40,466 bases of DNA from an uncultured Marinobacter sp. (GCA_913057975.1 CAJXOQ010000011.1:1-40466), one strand, 5' to 3'. Shown: positions 8,187 to 15,815, numbered from the stretch's first letter. Numbers and translations: made by a program. Notes: generated from the letters alone by a model not told the origin.

Positions 8187-8219
8187 GTCATTCAAGAGCC
8201 TTTCGCAACCTTGAATGAC
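8187..8219. promoter_or_regulatory. 10-bp perfect inverted repeat between Tat-target gene and fdhA
   Basis: GTCATTCAAG at 8187-8196 is exactly complementary to CTTGAATGAC at 8210-8219, with a 13-nt spacer. It fills the intercistronic gap of the leftward operon. No T-run follows on the transcribed strand, so it is not a simple terminator. It may be an mRNA processing or stability hairpin, an attenuator, or an operator. Confidence 0.75.
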
Positions 8220-8229
8220 GCACGCTTCC

Positions 8230-8418
8230 TTAAAAGCGAGCCGATTCGAAGTACTTACGTGTGTGTTCAGTGTCACGCAGACCGCGGCTTTTCGGGGCCT
8301 CTTTCACCACCTCGGCTGCGGCACTGGGGGAGACTGCCAGCGCAACGGCCGCAGGCGCTGCAGCTGCCGCCACCTTCAAGAAACGGCGGCGGCTGTTTTC
8401 ACGTTTCGGGTTGTCCAT
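8230..8418 (-). CDS. Formate dehydrogenase region Tat-target protein
   Basis: A 62-residue exported protein of the family annotated as formate dehydrogenase region TAT target. The N-terminus has the twin-arginine box SRRRFLK (residues 9-15) followed by an alanine-rich hydrophobic run and an ASA-like cleavage region (about residue 34). The mature part is under 30 residues and ends TEHTRKYFESARF. The family occurs next to fdhA in many proteobacteria and its function is not established; proposals include a small periplasmic subunit or Tat-assembly helper. The ATG at 8418 follows GGAGG. It sits between the chaperone gene and fdhA. Confidence 0.9.
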   Translation of the reverse strand: MDNPKRENSRRRFLKVAAAAAPAAVALAVSPSAAAEVVKEAPKSRGLRDTEHTRKYFESARF

Positions 8419-8459
8419 TGGACACCTCCACCTGAGTTAAGGGACCGGGCAGGTCCCAG

Positions 8460-9071
8460 TTATTGAATGGCAAAAGCATCGGCCTCAACGGCCATGAAAG
8501 CCCGGCCCAGCGAGCCCACAGGAGCGTAGAAAACCGCGCTTTGCGCTTCTTCCAGATCGGTAAAGAACAGTGCCGCCCACTTTGCCAGGTGTGCGTCGAA
8601 AAAGGCTTTTTGAGAAGGTTGGTCACTGTCACACAGGAACTCGCCCGCAATAATGCCGGCCATGATTTCGCACAGCGTGCCCATGTGATCTTCAGGTTCT
8701 TTAACGTTGTCTCTTGCCTTGATGCCCCTGGCCATCAGATCGCTACGCAGATCCGCAAGGGGCTTCTCGTTGAGAAAGCCGGTCAGGTAATAACTGGTGT
8801 AGGGCAGTAATTCACCGCGACCGATGCCAACGAAAAGGTTGTTGAACTCCCGCTCGGCATCATTGGGCGCGGTGCGTTGGGCGAGGGCAGCGAGGTTTCT
8901 GGAGGCGGATCCTATCGGAGTGTCGTCACCTTGTAAGGCCGCAAGCCCCCGGAGCAGCTCACTCGAAGGTGGGCCGCCCAGCAAGACACCCAGCAACTGA
9001 TACATTTGGGCACGCGCCCGATCTTCGTCGCTGATCGAGCGAGGGCACTGAACTTCCGCAGCGTTGGCCAA
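8460..9071 (-). CDS. TorD/DmsD-family molybdoenzyme chaperone
   Basis: A 203-residue all-helical cytoplasmic chaperone. Family marks are FNNLFVGIGRGELLPYTSYY (about 75-95) and EPEDHMGTLCEIMAGI (about 126-141), corresponding to the conserved PY..Y and E..DH.G motifs. Such proteins bind the Tat signal of a molybdoenzyme and hold it until the cofactor is loaded. The start is a TTG at 9071 after GAGAGAGA; no closer ATG keeps the N-terminus. It lies between DUF3306 and the Tat-target gene of the same operon, so FdhA is the obvious client. Confidence 0.9.
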   Translation of the reverse strand: MANAAEVQCPRSISDEDRARAQMYQLLGVLLGGPPSSELLRGLAALQGDDTPIGSASRNLAALAQRTAPNDAEREFNNLFVGIGRGELLPYTSYYLTGFLNEKPLADLRSDLMARGIKARDNVKEPEDHMGTLCEIMAGIIAGEFLCDSDQPSQKAFFDAHLAKWAALFFTDLEEAQSAVFYAPVGSLGRAFMAVEADAFAIQ

Positions 9072-9159
9072 GACGTCTCTCTCTTTTATTGTCTCTTGTT
9101 TATTGTTGTCTAATTTTTAATCACCGATCTACTGTATATAGCTCCGATTTGTGTCGGGC

Positions 9160-9173
9160 GCAACTACAGTTGC
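9160..9173. promoter_or_regulatory. Inverted repeat GCAACT-AC-AGTTGC
   Basis: Perfect 6-bp arms with a 2-bp centre, in the 108-bp gap (9072-9179) between DUF3306 and the chaperone gene. This is the largest gap in the upper part of the fdh operon, so an internal promoter with an operator, or an RNA hairpin, is possible. The rest of the gap is AT-rich with no recognised box. Confidence 0.5.
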
Positions 9174-9179
9174 TTACAT

Positions 9180-9806
9180 TCACGAATCCTCAAAACGCAT
9201 TCGCGGGCGGTAGCGTGGTGCCTGTTCCTCCCCGGTGTCTGTGACCACTGGTTGGGCGTGACGAGCAGTATCTGATGGAGCTTCTTCGAAATCGGACTCG
9301 GATTCTTCGATGGCTTCTGCAGGTTCCGGAGGCGCCATTGTTACCGCAGCTTCGACCTGCTCTGTGATGGGTTCCTCGAGTTCTTTATCACCCTGCTCCT
9401 CCGCCTTTTTGGTTCGGTCGATCAGCCCTTGTCCCACCTTATAGAGGGTCTTTACGGCCCCGGTCGCGCTAGCCGCGTCGGTGAAATCCTCATCGTAGTC
9501 ATTGAGCCCGTCCAGCACGGCGAGTACCGGGTTGGATTTCCAAAGTGATCGCAGGGCTCTGCGGCGCAGCAGCTCGGGGATTTCTTTGCGCATGAACCCG
9601 GTAATATCGGTACCCAGCTCGATGGCATCGGGATCGGGTAAACCGTACTTCTCCAATACGTCGTGTTCGGACAAAACCTCATTGATAGAGAGTTCCTGCT
9701 CTTCAGGGGACGGTTCAGACTCGACCGAAGGGGGCACTGCCGGCTCGGTCGTCTTGCCGGTTTCTGTTTTCTTGCGCGACCAACGCTGCAGGCGTGACTC
9801 AGCCAT
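9180..9806 (-). CDS. DUF3306-family protein
   Basis: A 208-residue cytoplasmic protein matching the DUF3306 pattern: an N-terminal SRLQRWSRKK box, an acidic low-complexity linker, a GLPDPDAIELGTDITGFM segment, and the conserved LRRRALRSLWKSNP followed by LDGLNDYDEDF (about 75-115). The C-terminal third is acidic and probably disordered, and ends PRYRPRMRFEDS. The family is found only beside formate dehydrogenase genes as far as I recall, and its role is unknown. Its ATG overlaps the stop of the DUF3305 gene (TAATG), so the two are translated together and may form a complex. Confidence 0.88.
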   Translation of the reverse strand: MAESRLQRWSRKKTETGKTTEPAVPPSVESEPSPEEQELSINEVLSEHDVLEKYGLPDPDAIELGTDITGFMRKEIPELLRRRALRSLWKSNPVLAVLDGLNDYDEDFTDAASATGAVKTLYKVGQGLIDRTKKAEEQGDKELEEPITEQVEAAVTMAPPEPAEAIEESESDFEEAPSDTARHAQPVVTDTGEEQAPRYRPRMRFEDS

Positions 9807-10384
9807 TACTGAATCCTCGGTTTCTTGATGTTGGCGGGTGCGCGAAAGACGTCGCTTTCCTGACGGATACGCGGATCGCCTTTGGCGTCTTCGATACCAT
9901 CAACGTGAACACTGTCACGACGCCGTTTCTTGAAGGGCTCTTCGATGTAGTGCATATCGACAAACTCTTTGATCCAGGCCGCCAGGGACTCGGGAATGGG
10001 CACGGGCTCGACGATACTTTCACCACTGTCCTGTGCATCCAATGCCTCATGGGCACTGGCAGTAATGGAGCTAATGACCCACCCTGAGGGAGAGTGACCG
10101 GTCTGGTCTTTGTCCATGACAATCCAGACGGAGGGAACGGCCATGTTCAAGGACACGAGGTAGCCCTCCACGTCGGCGCGAAAGAGTTCCATGGTCACTG
10201 TGCCTGCGTGGTAATCCACCTCATCGCCTTCATGGATCAGTTCTTTCCAGAACGCCTCCGGTGCGCCCGGTATGACCGCCACCGGCGTCCAGATATACCG
10301 CGCCCACTGGGTCACGCCAGGGGACTGGCGAACGACGGCACCGACTTGTAACGCGCGTTTCCAATGATCTGTGCGACTGCTCAT
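9806..10384 (-). CDS. DUF3305-family protein
   Basis: A 192-residue cytoplasmic protein with the DUF3305 pattern: QWARYIWTPVAVIPGAP near residue 26, a GTVTMELFRADVEGYLVSLN strand region, PSVWIVM, and GESIVEPVPIPESLAAWIKE followed by YIEEPFKKRRRD (about 120-158). The C-terminus is basic and ends KKPRIQ. No catalytic motif is visible. It is the first gene of the leftward fdh operon and overlaps DUF3306 by one base. The family is known by its link to formate dehydrogenase clusters; its biochemical role is not established. ATG 10384 follows AGAGAG. Confidence 0.88.
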   Translation of the reverse strand: MSSRTDHWKRALQVGAVVRQSPGVTQWARYIWTPVAVIPGAPEAFWKELIHEGDEVDYHAGTVTMELFRADVEGYLVSLNMAVPSVWIVMDKDQTGHSPSGWVISSITASAHEALDAQDSGESIVEPVPIPESLAAWIKEFVDMHYIEEPFKKRRRDSVHVDGIEDAKGDPRIRQESDVFRAPANIKKPRIQ

Positions 10385-10423
10385 GGCTGCTCTCTTTTGT
10401 TATTCCTTCAAACTAGCAGGAGG

Positions 10424-10454
10424 CCAAAAAATATCCAACTTTCCAATTGTCCAA
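10424..10454. promoter_or_regulatory. CCAA repeat array in divergent fdh promoter region
   Basis: CCAA occurs at 10424, 10435, 10443 and 10451; the last three are exactly 8 bp apart. They lie in the 149-bp region 10385-10533 between the two divergently transcribed fdh units. It may be a regulator array serving both. I could not identify FNR, NarL or sigma-54 sites in this region. Confidence 0.4.
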
Positions 10455-10533
10455 AAACAAACGGCTGTGGCATGCTCGAAGAGCTATAGTGTTTCGTGTA
10501 CGTATAACAACAATGAAAAGGGTCGAATTCCTG

Positions 10534-12513
10534 ATGACGGCACATAAGACCTTACTGCTATGCAGCTGCGATAAAACACAGTCCTTTGATCCAGAGGCGC
10601 TGCGCAAGGCCGCAGCCGCTGAGCAGGTAATCGCGGTGGATCAATTGTGCGGCCATGACATGAAGACAGCCGCTGAGCATCTGGGTGGTGATGCAGACGT
10701 ACTCATTGCCTGTGGCCAGCAGGCTGCCCTGTTCGAGCGTTTGAGCGAGGACGTTCAGGCCGAAATCGGGCATTCCGCACCGCTGGGCTCCATCGACATC
10801 CGGGACCGGGCAGGTTGGGGGAGCGCGAGCGCAAACCCCAAACGTCAGCATGCCAAGCAAGCGGCCCTGGTTGCTGCGGCCCAGCTGCCAGCTCCGATAG
10901 CGCCTGCGAAAACGATCCGCTCCAGCGGGGTGTGCTGCATCGTTGGCCCCACCGAACAGGCCGTAAGAATGGCCGAGCTGGTACAGGACGAGCTGGGGGT
11001 TACCTGTATTGTTAATGATGCCGGCCCGATACAGCTACCCTCCGCCGCCTACGACGTGGCCAGGGGCCGACTGACGTCAGCCTATGGCGCGCTGGGTAAT
11101 TTCAGGATGGAGTTTGCTCAGTTGCAAACCCTGAATCCCGCCGGCCGTGGTGCACTGGGTTATGGCGAGGTGCAGGCCACCGCTAGCAGCGAGTGTGATG
11201 TGTTTATAGACCTCCGCGGTGACGCTCCGGCCTTTCCCAGCCATCAGAAGCGCAACGGTTATTTCTGGGCCGACCCCGCCAAAACCGGGGAGCTGGAACG
11301 CATTGCCCTGACGGCCCGGGAGCGGGTTGGTGAGTTCGAGAAAACCGTCTACTTCAGGTTGGAAGAGTCCCTGTGCGCCCACTCCCGGGCCAACAAAACC
11401 GGCTGTACCCGCTGCCTGGACGTTTGTCCCACCGAGGCCATTTTTTCATTCGGCGACCACGTGCAGATTGATTCGGATATCTGTGCCGGCTGTGGCTCTT
11501 GCGCGGCTGTTTGCCCGACCTCAGCCATCACCATGAACGAAAGTCCTTTCGAAGCCCTGACCAAAGCCGTGGACGTAATGGCCAAGGTCTATCGTGAACA
11601 TGCCGAAGAATCCCCTCGGCTGGTGTTCCACACCCTGGACACCGGTGGTGAGGCCATGGCGCACCTGGCACGGTACGGCGATGGGTTGGCGGACGATCTG
11701 ATTCCGATGGGGCTCGAGCATATCGATCGTATTGGCCATGCCGAGATCTTGGCTGCATTGGGCGCTGGCTACGCAGAAGTCCTGCTGCTGGCGGACAACG
11801 AAACTGACCGCGAGTCCGTTACGGCTGAAGTGGAATTGGCTCAGGCCATGGTGAGCGGTGCCCACCATTCGCCCAGCCGGATCCGGGTGGTTGCGGCTAA
11901 CGAGCTCAGTGCAGAAGGGGACAATGCGGGGCGCGTCAGCGAACCCGTATTACTGGTTGGCGGCCGCCGTGACATCACACGGGTTACCGTCAGTGCGATG
12001 GCGGACGGTGTTGATGCGCCGATCCCCCTGCCACAGGGCGCGCCCTATGGCGCTATCGAAATCGATTCCGATAAATGCACGCTCTGTCTGGCCTGCGTGT
12101 CTCTGTGTCCGACTGGCGCCCTCGGCGATCATCCCGACCGGCCGGAGGTTCAGTTCACGGAAAATGCTTGTGTCCAGTGCGGTGTCTGCGAGAGCACCTG
12201 CCCCGAGACGGCCATCAACCTGAATCCGCAACTGGATCTGTCCAAGGGGGCGCTAAGTGCCCGGGCACTGCACGGCGAGGAGCCTTTCGAATGCATCAAA
12301 TGTGGAAAGCCCTTCGGTGTTGCCAGCACCATCAACCGGATCGTTGAAAAGCTGGAGAACCAGCACTGGATGTACAAGAACGCGGATAACGTCCAGCTCA
12401 TAAAGATGTGTGACGACTGTCGGGTGAAATCTCAGTTCCACGGGGAAAACGCGCCCTTGGCGGGGGGAGAGCGCCCCAGGGTTCGCACCAGCGACGACTA
12501 CCTGGACAGCTAA
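10534..12513 (+). CDS. Polyferredoxin-like 4Fe-4S protein, fdh-associated
   Basis: A cytoplasmic iron-sulfur protein of about 659 residues from the ATG at 10534 (MTAHKTLLLCSCD...). In-frame ATGs at 10513 and 10447 are less likely. Residues follow this order: an N-terminal LLLCSCDK motif, a variable middle with a CC pair, a first ferredoxin pair (CTRCLDVCP and CAGCGSCAAVCP, about 290-330), a cysteine-poor alpha/beta segment, a second ferredoxin pair (CTLCLACVSLCP and CVQCGVCESTCP, about 515-560), and a C-terminal zinc-ribbon-like or extra cluster motif (CIKCGKPFG ... CDDCR). So at least four [4Fe-4S] clusters are expected. It is the first gene of the unit divergent from fdh. It may carry electrons to or from formate dehydrogenase or serve as an Fe-S scaffold; neither is shown. 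Confidence 0.88.
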   Translation: MTAHKTLLLCSCDKTQSFDPEALRKAAAAEQVIAVDQLCGHDMKTAAEHLGGDADVLIACGQQAALFERLSEDVQAEIGHSAPLGSIDIRDRAGWGSASANPKRQHAKQAALVAAAQLPAPIAPAKTIRSSGVCCIVGPTEQAVRMAELVQDELGVTCIVNDAGPIQLPSAAYDVARGRLTSAYGALGNFRMEFAQLQTLNPAGRGALGYGEVQATASSECDVFIDLRGDAPAFPSHQKRNGYFWADPAKTGELERIALTARERVGEFEKTVYFRLEESLCAHSRANKTGCTRCLDVCPTEAIFSFGDHVQIDSDICAGCGSCAAVCPTSAITMNESPFEALTKAVDVMAKVYREHAEESPRLVFHTLDTGGEAMAHLARYGDGLADDLIPMGLEHIDRIGHAEILAALGAGYAEVLLLADNETDRESVTAEVELAQAMVSGAHHSPSRIRVVAANELSAEGDNAGRVSEPVLLVGGRRDITRVTVSAMADGVDAPIPLPQGAPYGAIEIDSDKCTLCLACVSLCPTGALGDHPDRPEVQFTENACVQCGVCESTCPETAINLNPQLDLSKGALSARALHGEEPFECIKCGKPFGVASTINRIVEKLENQHWMYKNADNVQLIKMCDDCRVKSQFHGENAPLAGGERPRVRTSDDYLDS

Positions 12514-12532
12514 AACAAAAACAGGACGCGAC

Positions 12533-13378
12533 ATGGTTGAATACACCGAAGTAGGAAAACCGAACCTGATTGGTACCGATGCTCCCCGGCCTCAGGACAA
12601 GAACCCGAAAGGCGTTGACCGGATCATAGCCATCGCCTCCGGTAAAGGCGGCGTTGGCAAGTCGACCGTGGCCTCCAACCTGGCGGTGGCGATGGCCTCG
12701 AAAGGTCTGAAAGTGGGCCTGTTGGATGCCGACGTGTACGGTCCCAGCCAGCCCCGCATGATGGGTGTTTCAGGCCGGCCGTCCAGCCCTGACGGAAATA
12801 CCATACTGCCGCTGCGCAATCACGGGGTGACCCTGATGTCCCTGGGCCTGATGGCCTCCGATGACGAAGCCATCGTCTGGCGTGGGCCCATGTTGATGGG
12901 CGCACTGCAGCAGATGATGAACCAGGTGGACTGGGGCAGGCTGGATGTTCTACTGGTGGATCTGCCCCCGGGCACCGGTGACGTCCAGATGACCTTGAGC
13001 CAGAAATTCTTCGTCGCAGGGGCGGTTGTGGTCTCGACCCCCCAGGACATCGCGTTAATGGACGCGCGCAAAGGCATCGATATGTTCAAACGGATGGATG
13101 TGCCCCTGTTCGGCCTGATTGAAAACATGGCCTCTTTTATCTGCGATGGTTGCGGCAAAGAGCACCATCCTTTTGGGCACGGCGGCGCCAGGGCGGAGGC
13201 TGAAAAATTGGGTTCGCCCTTCCTGGGCGAGATTCCGCTGGATCTGGATATCCGCGCTGGTTCGGATGGCGGTGTACCGATTGTGGTGTCGAAGCCGGAT
13301 AGTCTTCAGTCGCGGGCTTTCCAGCGCATCGCCGATGAACTGATAGCCTCAGAAGTGTACGCCGAGGCCATGCGATGA
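12533..13378 (+). CDS. Mrp/NBP35-family Fe-S carrier ATPase
   Basis: A 281-residue P-loop ATPase of the Mrp/ApbC/NBP35 group, which binds and transfers [4Fe-4S] clusters. The deviant Walker A motif is GKGGVGKS (37-44); the switch region is LLDADVYGPSQPRMMG (63-78), Walker B is LLVDLPPGTGD (140-150), and the cluster-binding CxxC is C204-D-G-C207. It lacks the N-terminal MIP18-like domain of longer Mrp proteins. The ATG follows AGGA, 19 bp after the polyferredoxin gene, and its end overlaps the next gene. With a polyferredoxin as operon partner, a dedicated role in loading clusters onto the formate dehydrogenase system is a reasonable inference. Confidence 0.92.
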   Translation: MVEYTEVGKPNLIGTDAPRPQDKNPKGVDRIIAIASGKGGVGKSTVASNLAVAMASKGLKVGLLDADVYGPSQPRMMGVSGRPSSPDGNTILPLRNHGVTLMSLGLMASDDEAIVWRGPMLMGALQQMMNQVDWGRLDVLLVDLPPGTGDVQMTLSQKFFVAGAVVVSTPQDIALMDARKGIDMFKRMDVPLFGLIENMASFICDGCGKEHHPFGHGGARAEAEKLGSPFLGEIPLDLDIRAGSDGGVPIVVSKPDSLQSRAFQRIADELIASEVYAEAMR

Positions 13379-14079
13379 GCGTGTCGCCGCGCTTACCACC
13401 GCTGTTTACGGGCGAATGGGTGCCAAACCAGACGGATCCGTTTGATAAGGCCGTCAGCCGTGCCATTGCGGGAGTTGATTCCGGCACGATCTTCTATTCC
13501 GACGCGGTGGACGTCTTGCGCGCGGCCCTGGTGCTGGCGCCGGAAACCTCATTGGAAGAGGCTGTCCAGGTGGTCTACGTGGCCCAGATAGGCCTGGCTG
13601 AAAGTCTGGGCGCCCTGGCCCCGCCCGAAGTGCCGGTGTTCTTCCAATGGCCCGATCGTATCAAGGTCAATGGCGCGGTGTGCGGCGGTGTCCGCTTTGC
13701 CGCGGATGTGTCAGATCCCAGCGCTCATCCAAACTGGCTGGTGGTCGGCATCGATGTGCCTTTTTTGCCAGTGGGCGGCGAGCCGGGCGAGACGCCGAAC
13801 CAGACCTGTCTGCACGAGGAAGGCTGTGTTGAGATCACGCCCATGGCGCTTCTGGAAAGCTGGTCCAAGCACACATTGTTGTGGCTGACTTACTTCATGG
13901 ACAGTGGCTTTGAGCGTATACACAATGAGTGGCGGCCACGCTGTGACACCCTGGGTAAAATGATCGACCTGCCAAAGCCCGGGCTCTTTGTGGGCCTGGA
14001 TGAAAAGGGCCGAATGCTGTTGCGCCAGGATGTCATGACCGAAACAGTGAGTTTGATCGAATTTGCGGAGCACGTATGA
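13375..14079 (+). CDS. Biotin/lipoate-ligase-like protein (BPL_LplA_LipB_2/DUF4444 type)
   Basis: A 234-residue protein resembling the biotin protein ligase fold. FFQWPDRIKVNG followed by AVCGGVRFA (about 82-104) aligns with the ligase motif WPND...GRKLAGIL, VVGIDVPF matches the following strand, and a C-terminal domain after about residue 165 resembles DUF4444. The catalytic lysine position is occupied by valine, and the glycine-arginine-rich nucleotide loop of real ligases is absent. So it probably binds something rather than biotinylating. It starts inside the Mrp stop (ATGA) and ends inside the next gene, so it is tightly coupled to the Fe-S unit. No biotin-dependent enzyme is nearby. A true ligase with an unusual active site cannot be excluded. 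Confidence 0.72.
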   Translation: MSVSPRLPPLFTGEWVPNQTDPFDKAVSRAIAGVDSGTIFYSDAVDVLRAALVLAPETSLEEAVQVVYVAQIGLAESLGALAPPEVPVFFQWPDRIKVNGAVCGGVRFAADVSDPSAHPNWLVVGIDVPFLPVGGEPGETPNQTCLHEEGCVEITPMALLESWSKHTLLWLTYFMDSGFERIHNEWRPRCDTLGKMIDLPKPGLFVGLDEKGRMLLRQDVMTETVSLIEFAEHV

Positions 14080-14552
14080 AACTGGCCCGAACCCTGCGAC
14101 TGGATGTATCCGATGACAATGTATTTGACGTGCCGGCTCCCAGCGGTGAATGGGCGATATCCGGCGGGTTTGAGTTTTCCAACTGGACCGAAGCGGACCT
14201 GAAGGGCAAGGCCCGGCAGGCCTTCAGTAATGGTTGGTACAGCATCGAGTCAGGCGGTCGTGCCAGTTTTGTGGGCGTGTGCGACATCACCGAAGCGGAG
14301 TTGGAACAGTTACGCCAGACTTTGGCGCAGACGTTTGTTGAGTGTTACGGCGCTCCGGATATCGATGCGGCCTATCCGGTCGCCTGTGAGGAAATCGACC
14401 AAATGCGCAGCATGTGTGAGGACTTCGAGGACAACACGCTGTTGATGGTCAGCCGCACGCTCACCGAACTGGGTGTTGAGGAAACTTATCGCTCCCGGGG
14501 CCCGCAGGATGCTTCGCTGGAGGCCTTTGCTGTACATGGCAGCGTTGACTGA
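14076..14552 (+). CDS. DUF6505-like small protein, fdh-associated
   Basis: A 158-residue soluble protein whose start overlaps the biotin-ligase-like gene by four bases. Features are an N-terminal LARTLRLDVSD strand, a GEWAISGGFEF segment, a GRASFVGVCDITEAELEQL segment and an acidic C-terminal half with scattered cysteines. It resembles proteins labelled DUF6505, which I recall next to DUF4444-type ligase-like genes; I am not certain of the match. No catalytic motif is seen. Its stop codon abuts the moeA stop with no spacer. Confidence 0.72.
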   Translation: MKLARTLRLDVSDDNVFDVPAPSGEWAISGGFEFSNWTEADLKGKARQAFSNGWYSIESGGRASFVGVCDITEAELEQLRQTLAQTFVECYGAPDIDAAYPVACEEIDQMRSMCEDFEDNTLLMVSRTLTELGVEETYRSRGPQDASLEAFAVHGSVD

Positions 14553-15815
14553 CTACAGTCCGAAACTGCCATAGGGAATAAACCGCACCGGGGTGCCCGG
14601 TTCTATCTGCTGGGCGCTTTCATCCAGCTCCACCAGACCCTCGGACCAGGCCAGGCCGGTTACACGTCCAGAGCCCTCAGAGCCAAATACCTCAACCTGC
14701 CCATCCCGAACGCGGGCCCGCAACATCTCGCTGCGCCCCGGTTTCTTATTCTTGGAGAAACCAGCGGGCATGAGATAGCCCTGGGGTTCGAACCAGTTCC
14801 CTCCTGCCAGCAAGGCCATCGCCGGCGCGCCAAAACGCAGTGCGCAGACCCAGGCGGCGACCGGGTTTCCCGGCAGACCCACCACGGGCGTTCCCTGGAA
14901 CATGGCCAGTGCCAGCGGGCGGCCCGGCTTGACCGCTATGCGCCAGTTGCTGATGTCACCGTGTGCTTTCAGCATTTTCGACACGTGATCCTCGTCGCCG
15001 GCAGACACGCCGCCACTGGTGAGGATCAGGTCGCATTGTTCCGCGCCTCGCTCCAGCGCCGCCTTGACCGCTTCGGCCCGGTCGAGCACATGACCAAGGT
15101 CCACCAATTCATAGCCGAGTTGCGCTACCAGGGCATTCAGCATTGGCCGGTTGGCGTCATAGATCTGCCAGTCGGTGACGGCTGAGCCGACGGGCTTTAC
15201 TTCATCGCCCGTGGATAAAACGCCGACGCGCAGCTGCTGATAGACATCCACTGAATCGATGCCGACGCTGGCAAGTACTGAAATCTGGGTTGGCGTCAGA
15301 CGGGTGCCTGCCGTGAGGATTCGATCCTGTGCCTTGATGTCCTCGCCGGCTTTGCGCGCGTTGGCGCCGGCTTTTAACGTGCCGTTTAAATGCAACTGAC
15401 CGTCCCTGACCTCGCAATCTTCCTCCAGGACCACGGTATCGGTGCCGGCCGGAATCACCGCGCCGGTCAGAATCCGGACGGCGTGGCCCACAGGCACGTT
15501 CCCCCTATACGGTTCACCGGCGGCGCTGCGGCCATCAATCAGGGGCAGGCTGCAGGGCACGTCCGTCAAAGGTCCTGCGAAGGCATAGCCATCGACTGCG
15601 GAATTGTTGCTCGGGGGGTGGGCGCGAGGCGCATGGACATCGCGCGCCAGGATTCGCCCATTGATCTGCGACAGCGAAACGGCATGCTCCACCCCCACCA
15701 CCGGATGCAAACGCGAGCGCAACCGTTCTAGCGCCTCTTCCACCGGGGTCCAGTTCACCCCTGGGGGCAGGGCGAAACAATCGTTACGAAGTGGAGTCGT
15801 TGCTTTCCCGTTCAT
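14553..15815 (-). CDS. moeA: Molybdopterin molybdenumtransferase
   Basis: A 420-residue enzyme that inserts molybdate (or tungstate) into adenylated molybdopterin. Motifs include PPSNNSAVDGYAFAG (67-81), a VRILTGAVIPAGTDTVVLEE segment (110s-130), GVLSTGDEV, and TSGGVSAGDEDHV with a following GLPGNPVAAW; the C-terminal MoeA domain ends at a PYGSFGL tail. The ATG overlaps the mobB stop (ATGA) and follows AGGGA. It is the last gene of the tungstate/cofactor operon. A housekeeping moeA may exist elsewhere; this copy is dedicated by location to formate dehydrogenase and could be tuned for tungsten, which is inference. Confidence 0.95.
   Translation of the reverse strand: MNGKATTPLRNDCFALPPGVNWTPVEEALERLRSRLHPVVGVEHAVSLSQINGRILARDVHAPRAHPPSNNSAVDGYAFAGPLTDVPCSLPLIDGRSAAGEPYRGNVPVGHAVRILTGAVIPAGTDTVVLEEDCEVRDGQLHLNGTLKAGANARKAGEDIKAQDRILTAGTRLTPTQISVLASVGIDSVDVYQQLRVGVLSTGDEVKPVGSAVTDWQIYDANRPMLNALVAQLGYELVDLGHVLDRAEAVKAALERGAEQCDLILTSGGVSAGDEDHVSKMLKAHGDISNWRIAVKPGRPLALAMFQGTPVVGLPGNPVAAWVCALRFGAPAMALLAGGNWFEPQGYLMPAGFSKNKKPGRSEMLRARVRDGQVEVFGSEGSGRVTGLAWSEGLVELDESAQQIEPGTPVRFIPYGSFGL

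Noticed and set aside
9130..9150. LexA-like CTGTATATAG in the gap before the chaperone gene
   Set aside because: The second half (ACAG at the right spacing) is missing, so it is not a LexA box.
10465..10495. Possible sigma-54 promoter (GGCATG...GC) upstream of the polyferredoxin gene
   Set aside because: The GG to GC spacing is wrong by about two bases and the TTGC element is absent.
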